36,444 nt of DNA from Nitrospirota bacterium (GCA_021789555.1 JAJYJK010000006.1:1-36444), one strand, 5' to 3'. Counted from the first letter of the stretch, positions 8,463 to 17,431 are shown. Numbers and translations: made by a program. Notes: generated from the sequence alone by a model not told the origin.

Positions 8463-10208
8463 ATGCCTGAAATTGACTCCTCTATTGGCCGCAAGGAATT
8501 TTTCGCGCTCGCAAGACCGTACTGGAAGCGCATGACGGTCGCCGTTTTTATCGGCCTTTTAATCTCGGGGTTAAGGGGCGCGCTTGCCTGGCTGGTGCAA
8601 CCGGTCACCGACGGCATCCTGGTAAGAAAAAACGCCGGCATCCTGACCCTGATCCCGGTTGCGATAATGCTCATTTTCTTATTGAGGGCCGTCTTTCAGT
8701 TCTTTTACGAATACCTGATGCAATCGGTCGGTCAGAAGCTTGTGGCCAGTATGAGGGGCCGTCTCTATGACCACATATTGGAGCTGCCGATCTCGTATTT
8801 CAATGATTCCTCGAGCGGCGCGCTCATATCGCGGGTGGTAAACGACTCGGGCGCCGTTCAAAATATCGTAGCCCTTACGCTCAAGGAGCTTTTTGTCGAG
8901 GCGGCAACGACCGTCTGCCTCTTGGGATACGCCTTCTGGCTGAGGTGGGACCTTGCGCTGATGGCGGTGATCCTGCTGCCCGCGGCCTTTTACGGCGTTG
9001 ACAGGATCGCCAGACGTCTGCGCCGGATCAGCATGCGCATACAGGAAAAGGCCTCCTACATCATGGAAGACCTATCCGAGAGCTTTACCGGGATAAAGAT
9101 AATAAAGGCCTTCGTCCGGGAACAGATACAAAAAAAGCGGTTCGAGGAGCGGAACCAGGATTTTTACAGGGAAAACATGCGCTCCGTGAGGGTGAGCGGG
9201 CTCGCCACAGGCATCATGGAGATTGCCGGCGGAGCGGGCGTGGCCTTCGTCCTCTGGTACGGGGGCCGTCTGGTGGTAAACGGGCAGCTTACGGCGGGGG
9301 GGTTCACCTCGTTTCTGACCGCTATATTTCTTGTTTACACCCCTGCAAAGAGGCTCTCCAGGGTCGCCGCTGAAATACAGAAGGTCAAGGCCCCGCTTGA
9401 AAGAATTCTGGAGATATTGCGGCTCCAGGCGGAGCCGAAGGGCGGGGGGGTCCTGCCCGTGATAAATGAGGCGCTGGAGTTCAAAGATGTCTCTTTCACC
9501 TACCCGGGCAGCCCGCAAAAGGCCCTCGACGGCATAAGTTTCAGGGTGGCAAAGGGCGAAATCGTCGCCATCGTGGGGGAAAGCGGAAGCGGCAAGACAA
9601 CACTTGCAAACCTCATCCCCAGGTTCTACGAGCCGTCGAGGGGTCTTATCTCAATTGATGGCGCGGACATATCAAAGGCGGACTTGGGCGCACTGAGATC
9701 ACAGTTTGGCATGGTGAGCCAGGACGTGGTGCTTTTTAACGAGTCGGTAAAGGCAAACATAGCCTTTGGAAGGCCGGACGCTCCGGAACAGCAGATAATA
9801 GATGCCGCAAAGGCGGCATACGCCCATGATTTCATAATGGAGCTTCCCGGAGGCTATGACGCCGTCGTGGGAGAAAAAGGGGTAAAACTTTCGGGAGGGC
9901 AGAGACAAAGACTCTCCATCGCCAGGGCCATCCTGAAGGGCCCGCCGATACTCATCCTGGATGAGGCCACCTCCTCCCTCGATTCCGCAAGCGAGCTTAT
10001 TGTGCAGCTGGCCCTTGAAAACCTCATGAAAGACCGGACGACAATCATTATCGCCCACAGGCTCTCGACCGTCAGGAAGGCAACCAGGATACTGGTGATG
10101 GAAAGGGGAAAGCTCCTTGCAAGCGGGACCCATGAAGAGTTGCTGCAAGGCTCCGCGGTTTATCAAAGACTTTATTCTCTTCAGTTCGGGGCGCAATCAG
10201 CTACATGA
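8463..10208 (+). CDS. msbA: MsbA-type lipid A / lipopolysaccharide export ABC transporter (fused permease and ATPase)
   Basis: A 581-residue half-transporter with an N-terminal six-helix membrane domain (about residues 20-315) and a C-terminal ATPase. The nucleotide-binding motifs are Walker A GESGSGKTT at about 372, Q-loop SQDVVLFN, signature LSGGQRQR at about 476, Walker B ILILDEATSSLD and the H-loop in IIIAHRLS. MsbA homologues flip lipid A-core across the inner membrane as homodimers. The context supports this: a heptosyltransferase-like gene follows 7 bp later, and a GT2/O-antigen ligase operon converges on the pair. Other homodimeric exporters of the same architecture cannot be excluded from sequence alone. 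Confidence 0.88.
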   Translation: MPEIDSSIGRKEFFALARPYWKRMTVAVFIGLLISGLRGALAWLVQPVTDGILVRKNAGILTLIPVAIMLIFLLRAVFQFFYEYLMQSVGQKLVASMRGRLYDHILELPISYFNDSSSGALISRVVNDSGAVQNIVALTLKELFVEAATTVCLLGYAFWLRWDLALMAVILLPAAFYGVDRIARRLRRISMRIQEKASYIMEDLSESFTGIKIIKAFVREQIQKKRFEERNQDFYRENMRSVRVSGLATGIMEIAGGAGVAFVLWYGGRLVVNGQLTAGGFTSFLTAIFLVYTPAKRLSRVAAEIQKVKAPLERILEILRLQAEPKGGGVLPVINEALEFKDVSFTYPGSPQKALDGISFRVAKGEIVAIVGESGSGKTTLANLIPRFYEPSRGLISIDGADISKADLGALRSQFGMVSQDVVLFNESVKANIAFGRPDAPEQQIIDAAKAAYAHDFIMELPGGYDAVVGEKGVKLSGGQRQRLSIARAILKGPPILILDEATSSLDSASELIVQLALENLMKDRTTIIIAHRLSTVRKATRILVMERGKLLASGTHEELLQGSAVYQRLYSLQFGAQSAT

Positions 10209-10215
10209 GGGCCGG

Positions 10216-11364
10216 ATGATAATGAACTATCTGAGTCTCATTTCACGAAGGACGTTTCAGAGCATCATCGACAATCTCTTTCTGAAATTCATTAAAACCG
10301 GAAAAAATGAACCGGAGCGAAAAAAAAGCGTATGCCTTTTAAGGCTTGATGGCCTGGGTGACGTTGTGATGTTTGTCGATGCCATCCGTGGCTACGGGGA
10401 ATTATTCGATAAACAAGGGTATGAAATTACTCTGATAACCGAGGACTGGATTGCCCCATTATTTGAAGGATGTCCGGACCTGGGCAGGGTCATCGGCTGC
10501 GACACAAGGCGTTTCAAGAGGGATTTTGCATATCGGCTGAGATTTCTTGGCGATATCAAAAGGTCCGGTTACGACATCTTCATAAATTCATGCATAAACA
10601 GGGAACTGCTTTATGGCGACATCATGGCCCATGCCAGCGGCGCCGGATGCCGATACGGCTTTCACTCAGCGCCCCAAAAAGCCTGCGAGAAGGTAATCGG
10701 CGATCGTTTTTATACGGCATTGGCCTTGCGTCCCGAGCATATACATGAGATCGAAAAAAACGCGGCGCTGGTTGGCCTTGTGTCGGGTGAGACTTGCAAG
10801 CCCCGGAAACCCCGTATGGACTGGCACGGGAAGCCGGATAAAAAGGGCTATTTCATTATTGCGCCAGGCGCAAAAGACGCCGTAAGGAGATGGCCTGAAA
10901 TTCGATTTGCCTCGCTCTGCAGGATTTTGTACGAAGAGCTGAAATTGACCCCCGTCATCATCGGGGGAAAGGATGACGTCCAAATCGCGGATTCAATCGC
11001 CAGGGCGGCTCCCGAAATCCCCTTTGAAAATGAGGCGGGCAGACTGGATTTGCCTTCTGTGGCCGGGCTGGTCTCCGGGGCCGATTTTCTGATAGGTAAC
11101 GACAGCGGCCCGGCGCACTTGGGCGTCGCAGCCGGGACAAAGACATTTGTAATAGCGACTGGAGGCAACTTTACCAACTGTCTTTCGTATCCGGAATATT
11201 TAGGCATCGACCATATCATGATTCACCAGAGTGATAAATCATGTTTTGATTGCGGTGGAAAATGCAAATATAAGGTCGATGGGATATTCCCCTGCGTTGA
11301 AAACGTCTCCGTCGAACAGGCAAAGGAAATTGTTCTAAAGAACCTCAAGGGCCGTCAAGCGTGA
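10216..11364 (+). CDS. Glycosyltransferase family 9 (heptosyltransferase-like)
   Basis: GT9 enzymes add heptose or related sugars to the LPS inner core on the cytoplasmic face of the inner membrane. Seen here are the N-terminal VCLLRLDGLGDVVMFVDAI motif typical of WaaC/WaaF/WaaQ proteins and the C-terminal nucleotide-binding motif GNDSGPAHLGVAAG. A Cys-rich tail (SCFDCGGKCKYK...PC) resembles the C-termini of some GT9 enzymes. The start is ATG 10216 or ATG 10222; GAGGG at 10207-10211 serves either, and the open frame further upstream overlaps the msbA-like gene and is discarded. About 382 residues, normal for the family. It is probably co-transcribed with the upstream exporter. Confidence 0.85.
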   Translation: MIMNYLSLISRRTFQSIIDNLFLKFIKTGKNEPERKKSVCLLRLDGLGDVVMFVDAIRGYGELFDKQGYEITLITEDWIAPLFEGCPDLGRVIGCDTRRFKRDFAYRLRFLGDIKRSGYDIFINSCINRELLYGDIMAHASGAGCRYGFHSAPQKACEKVIGDRFYTALALRPEHIHEIEKNAALVGLVSGETCKPRKPRMDWHGKPDKKGYFIIAPGAKDAVRRWPEIRFASLCRILYEELKLTPVIIGGKDDVQIADSIARAAPEIPFENEAGRLDLPSVAGLVSGADFLIGNDSGPAHLGVAAGTKTFVIATGGNFTNCLSYPEYLGIDHIMIHQSDKSCFDCGGKCKYKVDGIFPCVENVSVEQAKEIVLKNLKGRQA

Positions 11365-11428
11365 CCTCAAAAAACCGGACCTGTTTATGGCCGCTATAGA
11401 CGCGTAATTTGTTGAAGGGCATGCCGCC

Positions 11429-12280
11429 TCAGAAATAGCGCAGCCGTCCGTTGGTCCATTTTTCGACCAGGGTATGGCCGTGGAGCGTCCGCTCCGAAAT
11501 CCTCCACCAGCGGGCCTGCAATTTCTCGCGCCTCCTGCCGATGAATCTCTTCCAGGACGTGAGCTTGTGTTTCCTGCGGTAATATGCGCGGTTTTCCTCC
11601 TCATAGGGTTTTCGCTCATCACGCGCCTCCTTGCGTATATAATCCTGCGTGACAGAGCCGAAATGATGGATGAGCGAACGCCCCGTGGTGCCCAAAACGT
11701 GTCCGGCAAGCTTCGCCCTCCGGAAGAAATCCGCGTCCTCATACTGGCCTATCCTGAAGTTTTCATCAAACAGGCCGATCTTATCGAATACACGCCGCTG
11801 CACCATGAAACATATCCCCTGGGCAATCCCCATTCGGGAAACCCGGCTCATTCGACTGATGAAGGCCCTTGCGTATGAGGCGATGTCATAGTTGTATTCT
11901 CCCTCCCTGAAGGCCGGGCTGACGATATCGGCATTTTTCTCCCTTGCAAATTCGAGAAGACCGTCAAACCAGCCGGGCGAGAGGATTATATCGTTATTGA
12001 GGACCACAATCCATTGCCCGTGAGAGGCCCTGATCCCCTGGTTCCATGCCGCGGCGCATCCGAGATTTTTCTCATTGCTGATGGTCGTAATATTTTGGCA
12101 CTCAAGCAGGTATTGGGCGGTCCCATCTGAAGAGCCGTTATTGACAACGATAATCTCGCTGTTTTCCGGGCGCGCGGCCTGGAGGCTTTCCATAAAGATT
12201 TTCGTGAAATGGAGCTGGTTGAAAACCGGTATCACTATGCTGACTGTCATTTTCGAGGCGGGGCTAACGATCATTTTCAT
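11429..12280 (-). CDS. Family 2 glycosyltransferase (rhamnosyltransferase-like)
   Basis: A GT-A fold enzyme with VSIVIPVFNQ at the N-terminus, the nucleotide-sugar site VVNNGSSDGT, and a metal-binding-type acidic motif in LNNDI. MVQRRVFDKIGLFDENFRIGQYEDADFFRRAKLAGH is the acceptor-side signature shared with rhamnosyltransferases of the WbbL type. The start is ATG 12280, whose ATGA overlaps the stop of the O-antigen ligase gene; the frame continues upstream into that gene without purpose. 283 residues. It is the last gene of the minus-strand LPS operon and converges with the GT9 gene, 64 bp away. Sugar specificity cannot be read from sequence. Confidence 0.85.
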   Translation of the reverse strand: MKMIVSPASKMTVSIVIPVFNQLHFTKIFMESLQAARPENSEIIVVNNGSSDGTAQYLLECQNITTISNEKNLGCAAAWNQGIRASHGQWIVVLNNDIILSPGWFDGLLEFAREKNADIVSPAFREGEYNYDIASYARAFISRMSRVSRMGIAQGICFMVQRRVFDKIGLFDENFRIGQYEDADFFRRAKLAGHVLGTTGRSLIHHFGSVTQDYIRKEARDERKPYEEENRAYYRRKHKLTSWKRFIGRRREKLQARWWRISERTLHGHTLVEKWTNGRLRYF

Positions 12281-13503
12281 TTCCACGCCGGGCCGGGCAA
12301 TTGCGGTCCGCATTCCTGCTTTGACAGATATCCGCCCATCAGCCCAAGTGTGAGACAATAAGCCGCGAGGTATTTGCTTAACCCTATGCTGTTTTCCGTC
12401 AGCCCGCCGATGATTACCAGCAGCGTGCTCCAGATTATTATATATCCTCCGATTCCGCCATGGTCCATGATTTCCCTTTTGCCCCATCGGATCAGTATGA
12501 ATATGAACGCCATCAGTATTATGAACCCGACCGTCCCCTGTGTGGAGAGGGTTTGCAGGAACATGTTATGGGCCTCGCACCTGACGGGAACGGGTTTGAT
12601 CCTGCCTTCGGCGATAAGCCTGTTTATAGCCGCATCCCAGCCGCCCACTCCCGTGCCAAATACCGGAGCTTTCTCATAAATCATCAGGGCGCCTTTCCAT
12701 AGTTCGAAACGGTTGCCGGTGCTCCCCCTGTAATCCTCCGAATAAATGGAGGTTATTATGGAGGTCGCCCTCTGACGCAATTCGCCGCTCAGGGAAAAAA
12801 TCAGGATAAGCGCCGGGACTGCCGAGAAGATAAAAATCCTCGCCTTGCGGCGGTCATATAAAAACAAGATAATAAGGCATGATGCGAAAACCGCAACCCA
12901 GACCCCTCTCGACTGGGAAAAAACTATGCCCCCCAGAGACGCCAGAATGCCTGCCATAATGAGCAGACGCCGCCAGAGCGATTTTCCGAAAGAGTCGCGG
13001 GACAGCAGGAGCATGATCGCGGAAGCGCATGGAAAGGCAAGGATGCCCGCATAATAGATCGGATGAGTATTGCCATCCGCCCTTTCCGCCGTTTTAAACA
13101 GCATGCCGTAATGCTGAAAAATGCCCGTCAGTCCCGAAAAAAAGGCCCCTAGCAGGAAAACGGCGATAATCTTCATCCTGTTTTTATTGCTCATGGGGCA
13201 GGTGAAGAGCAGGCCGCCCAGGAGGATTTCCCAGTATTTCACGAGCTCTCTGAGCCCATCGGCCCTGTTTGTCGAAATCAGCGCGCTTATGAAGCGGTTC
13301 AGCAAAAATATTGCCGCTATTATTATCAGGGATTGCGGCAATTGCCTGGCGGGCCTGTAGCCCGGACTGAACCTCCATATCAAAAGCAGAAGTAAACTTA
13401 TCAAGCCGAATATGTCGATGCCGGATTGCGAAAAAAATACCGATATCGAAAGGGCGCTGACAGAGGCCACAAGAATCGGCTCCATGTTTCCCAAAAATTT
13501 CAT
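12277..13503 (-). CDS. O-antigen ligase / Wzy-like integral membrane protein
   Basis: A 408-residue protein with about ten to twelve hydrophobic segments and a large periplasmic loop (about residues 235-320) containing the family pattern RFELWKGALMIYEKAPVFGTGVGGW...AHNMFLQTLSTQGTVGFI, typical of the O-antigen ligase/Wzy_C superfamily. WaaL members join O-antigen from undecaprenyl pyrophosphate to lipid A-core at the periplasmic face; Wzy members polymerise O-antigen. The two are hard to separate by sequence. The gene overlaps the upstream GT2 and the downstream GT2 by ATGA junctions, so all are translated as one operon. Lying among core-type glycosyltransferases favours ligase. Confidence 0.85.
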   Translation of the reverse strand: MKFLGNMEPILVASVSALSISVFFSQSGIDIFGLISLLLLLIWRFSPGYRPARQLPQSLIIIAAIFLLNRFISALISTNRADGLRELVKYWEILLGGLLFTCPMSNKNRMKIIAVFLLGAFFSGLTGIFQHYGMLFKTAERADGNTHPIYYAGILAFPCASAIMLLLSRDSFGKSLWRRLLIMAGILASLGGIVFSQSRGVWVAVFASCLIILFLYDRRKARIFIFSAVPALILIFSLSGELRQRATSIITSIYSEDYRGSTGNRFELWKGALMIYEKAPVFGTGVGGWDAAINRLIAEGRIKPVPVRCEAHNMFLQTLSTQGTVGFIILMAFIFILIRWGKREIMDHGGIGGYIIIWSTLLVIIGGLTENSIGLSKYLAAYCLTLGLMGGYLSKQECGPQLPGPAWK

Positions 13504-14315
13504 TTGGGACTGTTTTCCTCCAGCTCGATCAGCTTCAGGTATTTATAAAACGAGTTCAGGGCCTCTGTGAAAGCAACAATAAAACCCTCTCTTCCATCGA
13601 GGAAACCTTTTTTGAGGACATAAATCCTGAAAAAATGGGCGACAAAGGAAGTAGTCGCCCTGAATGCGGACCCTTTTTTCCCATTTTCGCGCGCTGTCCG
13701 CGCCAGCAGGGAAGAATATGCATTCAGTTTGTTAAGATATTTATCAAGATTGTCGTTTCTGGAGTGCAAAACGGGGGCGTTTAAGGCCTTTATGTTTGGG
13801 GCGATTACGCTTTCATGTATGATGGAGCCGCACAACCTGCCTTTGCTTTTTTTGAATAACCTCGTGACCCTGTCGGGCCATTCATAGCCGTGTTTGAGCC
13901 ATTTGCCCCTGTAAAGATTCTTCCTCGGGAAACTGTATGCGTCGAAGGACCCGCCGTCTTCCTCCAAGACCCGTTCAATCTCCGCCCATGTATCTTCCGG
14001 GACTTCTTCATCGGCATCGAGGACCAATACCCACTCATTCGAGCATTTATCGACGGCGCTTTGCTTCTGGAGTCCAAAACCCCTCCACTGCTCTTCAAAA
14101 ACATGGCCGCCCCATTGTTTCGCTATCTCGACAGTCTTGTCGGCGCTGCCCGAATCGACCACTATCACCTCATCTGCGCGTGATACGCTTTTGAGGCAAA
14201 CCGGCAGGTTCTTTTCTTCATTTTTTGTGATTATGGCTACCGAGATTTTTTCTTTTTTGCCGGGCCTGTTAGCGGCGCGGGCCTTAATCACCGGGATGTC
14301 CGCGGCATTTTTCAT
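13500..14315 (-). CDS. Family 2 glycosyltransferase, WaaE/KdtX-like (first of two tandem paralogues)
   Basis: 271 residues. ISVAIITKNEEKNLPVCLKSV, VIVVDSGSADKT and VLVLDADEEVP are the GT2 nucleotide-sugar and DxD motifs, and GFGLQKQSAVDKCSNEWVLVLDADE matches the LPS core beta-1,4-glucosyltransferase WaaE family closely. The C-terminal region carries FRIYVLKKGFLDGREGFIVAF, a membrane-associated amphipathic segment shared with the next gene upstream. The gene overlaps its neighbours on both sides by 4 bp. Probable role: adding a sugar to the LPS core on the inner face of the membrane. Donor and acceptor are unknown. Confidence 0.86.
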   Translation of the reverse strand: MKNAADIPVIKARAANRPGKKEKISVAIITKNEEKNLPVCLKSVSRADEVIVVDSGSADKTVEIAKQWGGHVFEEQWRGFGLQKQSAVDKCSNEWVLVLDADEEVPEDTWAEIERVLEEDGGSFDAYSFPRKNLYRGKWLKHGYEWPDRVTRLFKKSKGRLCGSIIHESVIAPNIKALNAPVLHSRNDNLDKYLNKLNAYSSLLARTARENGKKGSAFRATTSFVAHFFRIYVLKKGFLDGREGFIVAFTEALNSFYKYLKLIELEENSPK

Positions 14316-15085
14316 CTGATGTCTTTCGAACCCCTTTGCAGCTCCAGAAGCTTCGCGTATTTGAAGAAAGACCCGCCTGCCTTGAGGCTTGCCGTTACCA
14401 GGCCGTCAAATCCGTCCATGAAACCCCGCTTGAGGATGTAAATCCTCATGAACATCCAGAAGGCGTGGAAGACTGGTGTCGCGGGATTTGCGCGAATGCC
14501 TTTTGCGAAAAAATCTTCCGCGATGATTGTGGAGTACCCGTCCATCGTCTCGATCATATCCGAGTATTTTTCGAAGCAAAGATGTTCGATGGGCGCGCGG
14601 ATTTTACCCGTCACCCCTCGTGTGTCCCACCTTTCATGGATAACGGAAGTAAAAACCCCTTTTTCCCTGTTTACCAGGCGTATCTGCCAGTCGGGCCACC
14701 AGTCGCCATGCCGGAGCCATTTTCCATGAAAGAAATTTTTTCTGGGAAAGGCGTAGGCGTCCGCAGCAGGTTTCTCAAGGGCTTTCGAGATTTCCTTTGC
14801 CGTTTCCGCGGGCAGGACCTCATCGGCATCGATTATGAGCACCCAGTCGTTTGAGCATTTGTCCATAGCGCTTTGCTTTTGCGGTCCAAACCCCTTCCAG
14901 TCTTCCCTGAATATCCTGCAGCCGAACTCGCGGGCAATAGATTCGGTCTCGTCACTGGTCTTCGAATCAATAATAATGACCGTTTCTTCAAAGTCTTTGA
15001 TCGAGTCGAGACATTTTCTTATGCGGCGGGCCTCGTTACAGGCTATGATGCATGCCGAGGCTCGGATTTTTTCCCCATTTTGCAT
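14312..15085 (-). CDS. Family 2 glycosyltransferase, WaaE/KdtX-like (second of two tandem paralogues)
   Basis: 257 residues, with the same layout as its downstream neighbour: ACIIACNEARRIRKCLDSI, VIIIDSKTSDET, GFGPQKQSAMDKCSNDWVLIIDADEVLP, and MRIYILKRGFMDGFDGLV near the C-terminus. The QKQSAxDKCSNxWVL block is nearly identical between the two, showing a tandem duplication followed by divergence, presumably so that successive core sugars are added by related enzymes. It starts 3 bp after the preceding GT2 gene stop and overlaps the next by 4 bp. It lacks any N-terminal signal, so a cytoplasmic membrane-associated location is expected. Confidence 0.86.
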   Translation of the reverse strand: MQNGEKIRASACIIACNEARRIRKCLDSIKDFEETVIIIDSKTSDETESIAREFGCRIFREDWKGFGPQKQSAMDKCSNDWVLIIDADEVLPAETAKEISKALEKPAADAYAFPRKNFFHGKWLRHGDWWPDWQIRLVNREKGVFTSVIHERWDTRGVTGKIRAPIEHLCFEKYSDMIETMDGYSTIIAEDFFAKGIRANPATPVFHAFWMFMRIYILKRGFMDGFDGLVTASLKAGGSFFKYAKLLELQRGSKDIR

Positions 15086-15088
15086 CCT

Positions 15089-15883
15089 TCAGACCTCCGG
15101 CTTGGAGATGCCGTTTTCACATCTGTATCCCGGATGCGCCAGCGCATCACTGAGGATTTTTTCATTTATTTCAAGCCTCGATTTGTCATTATCCTCATGC
15201 CAGAGGTGGAAACACAGGGCCATGAAGGGGTGCTTTTTTCTTTTCAGGCCATATTTATAAAGCCTGGCCACGAGTTCGGAGTCCTCCCGCCCCCAGCCTG
15301 TAAAATCCTCATTGAAGCCGTTTACCGCGACAAGGTCGTCTCTGAAAAAACCCATATTGCAGCTCCTGGCGCCTTTCAGCCTGCTGTCCTTCAGGGACGG
15401 AAAGAACCGAAACCTCAGGAGGTGGTGCGAATTTTTTATTTCCCCCCTCAGAAAAAGACCCGGGAGATAGCCTTTTTTGACCGTCCGGGAAGGGTCAAAA
15501 GAGTCCGAGACCCCCTTGCCGAGGAGCAGTCTTTTCCCCTGGAAAAAGAATTTTCTTTGGGCAAGAGACACATGGTCCGAAACGAAATGCCGTTCGGGCA
15601 CGCAGTCACCGTCGAGGATGACGATGTAATCCCCGCCGGATTTCTTAATGGCTTCATTCCTTATCTTTGCAGCCCGGAAGCCCTGGTCCTCGTGCCGGAC
15701 ATGGAGCACCGGGCAAGGCAAGGACCTGCGCCATTGCTCAACGAGTCTGGCAGTTTCGGGGCCTGAGCCGTCATCGGCTATCAGCACCTCGTCCGGGTGT
15801 TCCGTTTGAAGCCTTACTCCTTCCAGGACTTTTCCCAAATATCCGGGTTTATTGAAGGTGGAGATGATGAGGGATAGCTTCAA
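15089..15883 (-). CDS. Family 2 glycosyltransferase with galactosyltransferase-like C-terminus
   Basis: 264 residues. KLSLIISTFNKPGYLGKVLEGV and VLIADDGSGPET are the GT2 N-terminal motifs, and VILDGDCVP is the DxD-type metal site. The later FNEDFTGWGREDSELVARLY is the WGxED motif found in GT2 enzymes related to the galactosyltransferase C-terminal domain. It directly follows the DUF3108 gene with no gap beyond the stop codon. It differs clearly from the WaaE-like pair, so it probably transfers a different sugar to core or O-antigen. Sugar unknown. Confidence 0.85.
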   Translation of the reverse strand: MKLSLIISTFNKPGYLGKVLEGVRLQTEHPDEVLIADDGSGPETARLVEQWRRSLPCPVLHVRHEDQGFRAAKIRNEAIKKSGGDYIVILDGDCVPERHFVSDHVSLAQRKFFFQGKRLLLGKGVSDSFDPSRTVKKGYLPGLFLRGEIKNSHHLLRFRFFPSLKDSRLKGARSCNMGFFRDDLVAVNGFNEDFTGWGREDSELVARLYKYGLKRKKHPFMALCFHLWHEDNDKSRLEINEKILSDALAHPGYRCENGISKPEV

Positions 15884-16630
15884 TCAGTAGCTTACCTTTT
15901 GCAGTATCGCCTTTATGGAGCCGATCTTGACCTTGCTTTCGAGCATGACGGGCATGCGCCTGGCGTCGTCGGTGAGCCAGATGTAGATATCGCCGTTTCT
16001 CCGGAATATCCCGCTGGATTTCATGACCGGCCTTATCAGTATCGTATTGAAAGTCCCGGCCCATGTCTGGACCCGCTCTTTCCTCAGGACCTGGACCTCC
16101 ACGTTCCAGACCTTCTCATCGTCGAAGATGGTCACATAAACCGGTTTGCCCACCACAAGCGGCAGGGTCCGAACGAAAAAGAAGCTCGACAGGGGGTCCA
16201 TCACGCCCGTGGGGGTCTTGAAATCCTTCTCCCGTTTGTCAGGTCCGCCCATGTAATCAATGAAGGCCGTCATTTTCCTTCCGTCGTTGCCGGCAAAGAG
16301 CAACCCGAGGTCTTTCACGTGTTTGCCCTCGTGGGACGTGACCCTGTAGGACATGGAGGCAAATGAGTCCGGTCTCGTGACGCTCTCTATCATGTCCCTT
16401 ACCTTGTAAAAGACGGAGATGTAATCGGCCGACGCCGCGGTGGAGACTATCTTGTAGCCGTCGCCGGCGTCCCTGGAAATGGAAAGCGTGGATGTGCCCG
16501 CATAGATGCCCTCCCAGGCAAGCTCAAAGGTAAGGTGTTCGGGCACCGGGATTGAAAGGGCAGACGCCGGGCGGCTCAAAAATCCCGCCAGCATCAAGCT
16601 TAAAAAACAAAAGGTGAAAACATATTTCAT
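15884..16630 (-). CDS. DUF3108 domain protein, exported
   Basis: 248 residues. A signal peptide is evident (basic start, hydrophobic FTFCFLSLMLAGFLS, then PASA as a likely cleavage site near residue 24). The rest matches the DUF3108 family: FELAWEGIYAGTSTLSI, VRDMIESVTRP, DPLSSFFFVRTLPL, and a C-terminal IWLTDDARRMPVMLESKVKIGSIKAIL ending. The family is predicted to be a periplasmic beta-rich lipid-binding-like fold; its function is not established. As first gene of the LPS operon it may act in envelope assembly, but that rests on position. The start is 24 bp from the divergent hisA start, leaving room only for overlapping promoters. Confidence 0.85.
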   Translation of the reverse strand: MKYVFTFCFLSLMLAGFLSRPASALSIPVPEHLTFELAWEGIYAGTSTLSISRDAGDGYKIVSTAASADYISVFYKVRDMIESVTRPDSFASMSYRVTSHEGKHVKDLGLLFAGNDGRKMTAFIDYMGGPDKREKDFKTPTGVMDPLSSFFFVRTLPLVVGKPVYVTIFDDEKVWNVEVQVLRKERVQTWAGTFNTILIRPVMKSSGIFRRNGDIYIWLTDDARRMPVMLESKVKIGSIKAILQKVSY

Positions 16631-16636
16631 CGGTGT

Positions 16637-16648
16637 TTATATTATACT
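16637..16648. promoter_or_regulatory. Overlapping divergent -10 elements between the DUF3108 gene and hisA
   Basis: The 24-bp gap between two divergent start codons holds an A/T block. On the plus strand TATACT (16643-16648) lies 6 nt before the hisA ATG. On the minus strand TATAAA (16637-16642) lies 6 nt, and TATAAT (16641-16646) 10 nt, before the DUF3108 ATG. Neither gene has a Shine-Dalgarno sequence. This reads as a near-symmetric bidirectional promoter giving two leaderless messages; clear -35 hexamers are not evident. Confidence 0.45.
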
Positions 16649-16654
16649 AAAGCG

Positions 16655-17431
16655 ATGCTGATAATTCCTGCCATAGATCTGCGCGAGGGGAAGTGCGTGA
16701 GGCTCCTGCAGGGCAGGGCCGAAGACGCCACGGTATACTCCGACAACCCGGCGGAGACGGCCCAAAAATGGATGTCGGCGGGCGCCGAGCTATTGCACAT
16801 AGTGGACCTGGACGGGGCTTTTTCCGGCTCCCAGCGGAACGTTGAAAGCATTAAGGCCATCAGGGGGGCCGTGGATATCGTCCTTGAGGTCGGCGGCGGC
16901 ATAAGGCGCATGGAAACCATAGACCTCCTGATATCGCTGGGCATCGAGCGGGTGATCCTGGGCACCGTGGCCGTGGAGGACCCCGGATTTCTCAGCCGGG
17001 CCTGCGACAGGCACCCGGGGAGGGTCATAGCGGGCATCGACGCCAGGGACGGGAAGGTGGCCGTGAAGGGCTGGGTCGAGACGACCGGCGAGGACGCGCT
17101 CGGGCTTGCGGGGAAGATGAAGGAGGCGGGCGTGGCGGGCATCATCTATACCGATATCTCAAGGGATGGGATGCTCACGGGGCCGAATTTCGAGGCCACT
17201 CAAAAGATGGCTGAAAACATCGACCTGCCGGTTATCGCCTCCGGCGGCGTCTCGAACATCGACGATATTAAAAAGTTGCTTGAAATAAAGGGGCTCTGGG
17301 GCGCGATTACCGGAAAGGCCATCTACAGCGGACGGCTCGATATCCGGGAGGCGATAAGGCTGTCAAAAAAGGAGTCCTCCTCCCCTAATCCCCTCCCCTC
17401 TGGGAGGGGATTTAGTAAAAGACAAGTTTAA
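16655..17431 (+). CDS. hisA: Phosphoribosylformimino-5-aminoimidazole carboxamide ribotide isomerase
   Basis: HisA is the (beta/alpha)8 Amadori isomerase converting ProFAR to PRFAR in histidine synthesis. MLIIPAIDLREGKCVRL carries catalytic D8, GIDARDGKVAVKGW carries D129, and phosphate-binding glycines appear in EVGGGIRR and VIASGGVSN. The last ~18 residues (from ESSSPNPLPSGRGF to the end) are not part of the isomerase fold: they are translated from a hairpin repeat (17375-17421) that has taken over the stop codon region. Without them the protein has the usual ~240 residues. The start codon is preceded by a -10-like hexamer at 6 nt and no ribosome site. Confidence 0.95.
   Translation: MLIIPAIDLREGKCVRLLQGRAEDATVYSDNPAETAQKWMSAGAELLHIVDLDGAFSGSQRNVESIKAIRGAVDIVLEVGGGIRRMETIDLLISLGIERVILGTVAVEDPGFLSRACDRHPGRVIAGIDARDGKVAVKGWVETTGEDALGLAGKMKEAGVAGIIYTDISRDGMLTGPNFEATQKMAENIDLPVIASGGVSNIDDIKKLLEIKGLWGAITGKAIYSGRLDIREAIRLSKKESSSPNPLPSGRGFSKRQV
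17375..17421. repeat. Palindromic repeat module X, copy 1 (inside the hisA 3' end)
   Basis: CCTCCCCTAATCCCCTCCC followed by CTCTGGGAGGGGATT: an 11-bp perfect stem (17387-17397 with 17402-17412) and a 4-nt loop, ending TTAGTAAAAG. A second copy is at 24040-24082. Here it is translated as the C-terminal extension of HisA. Confidence 0.75.
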
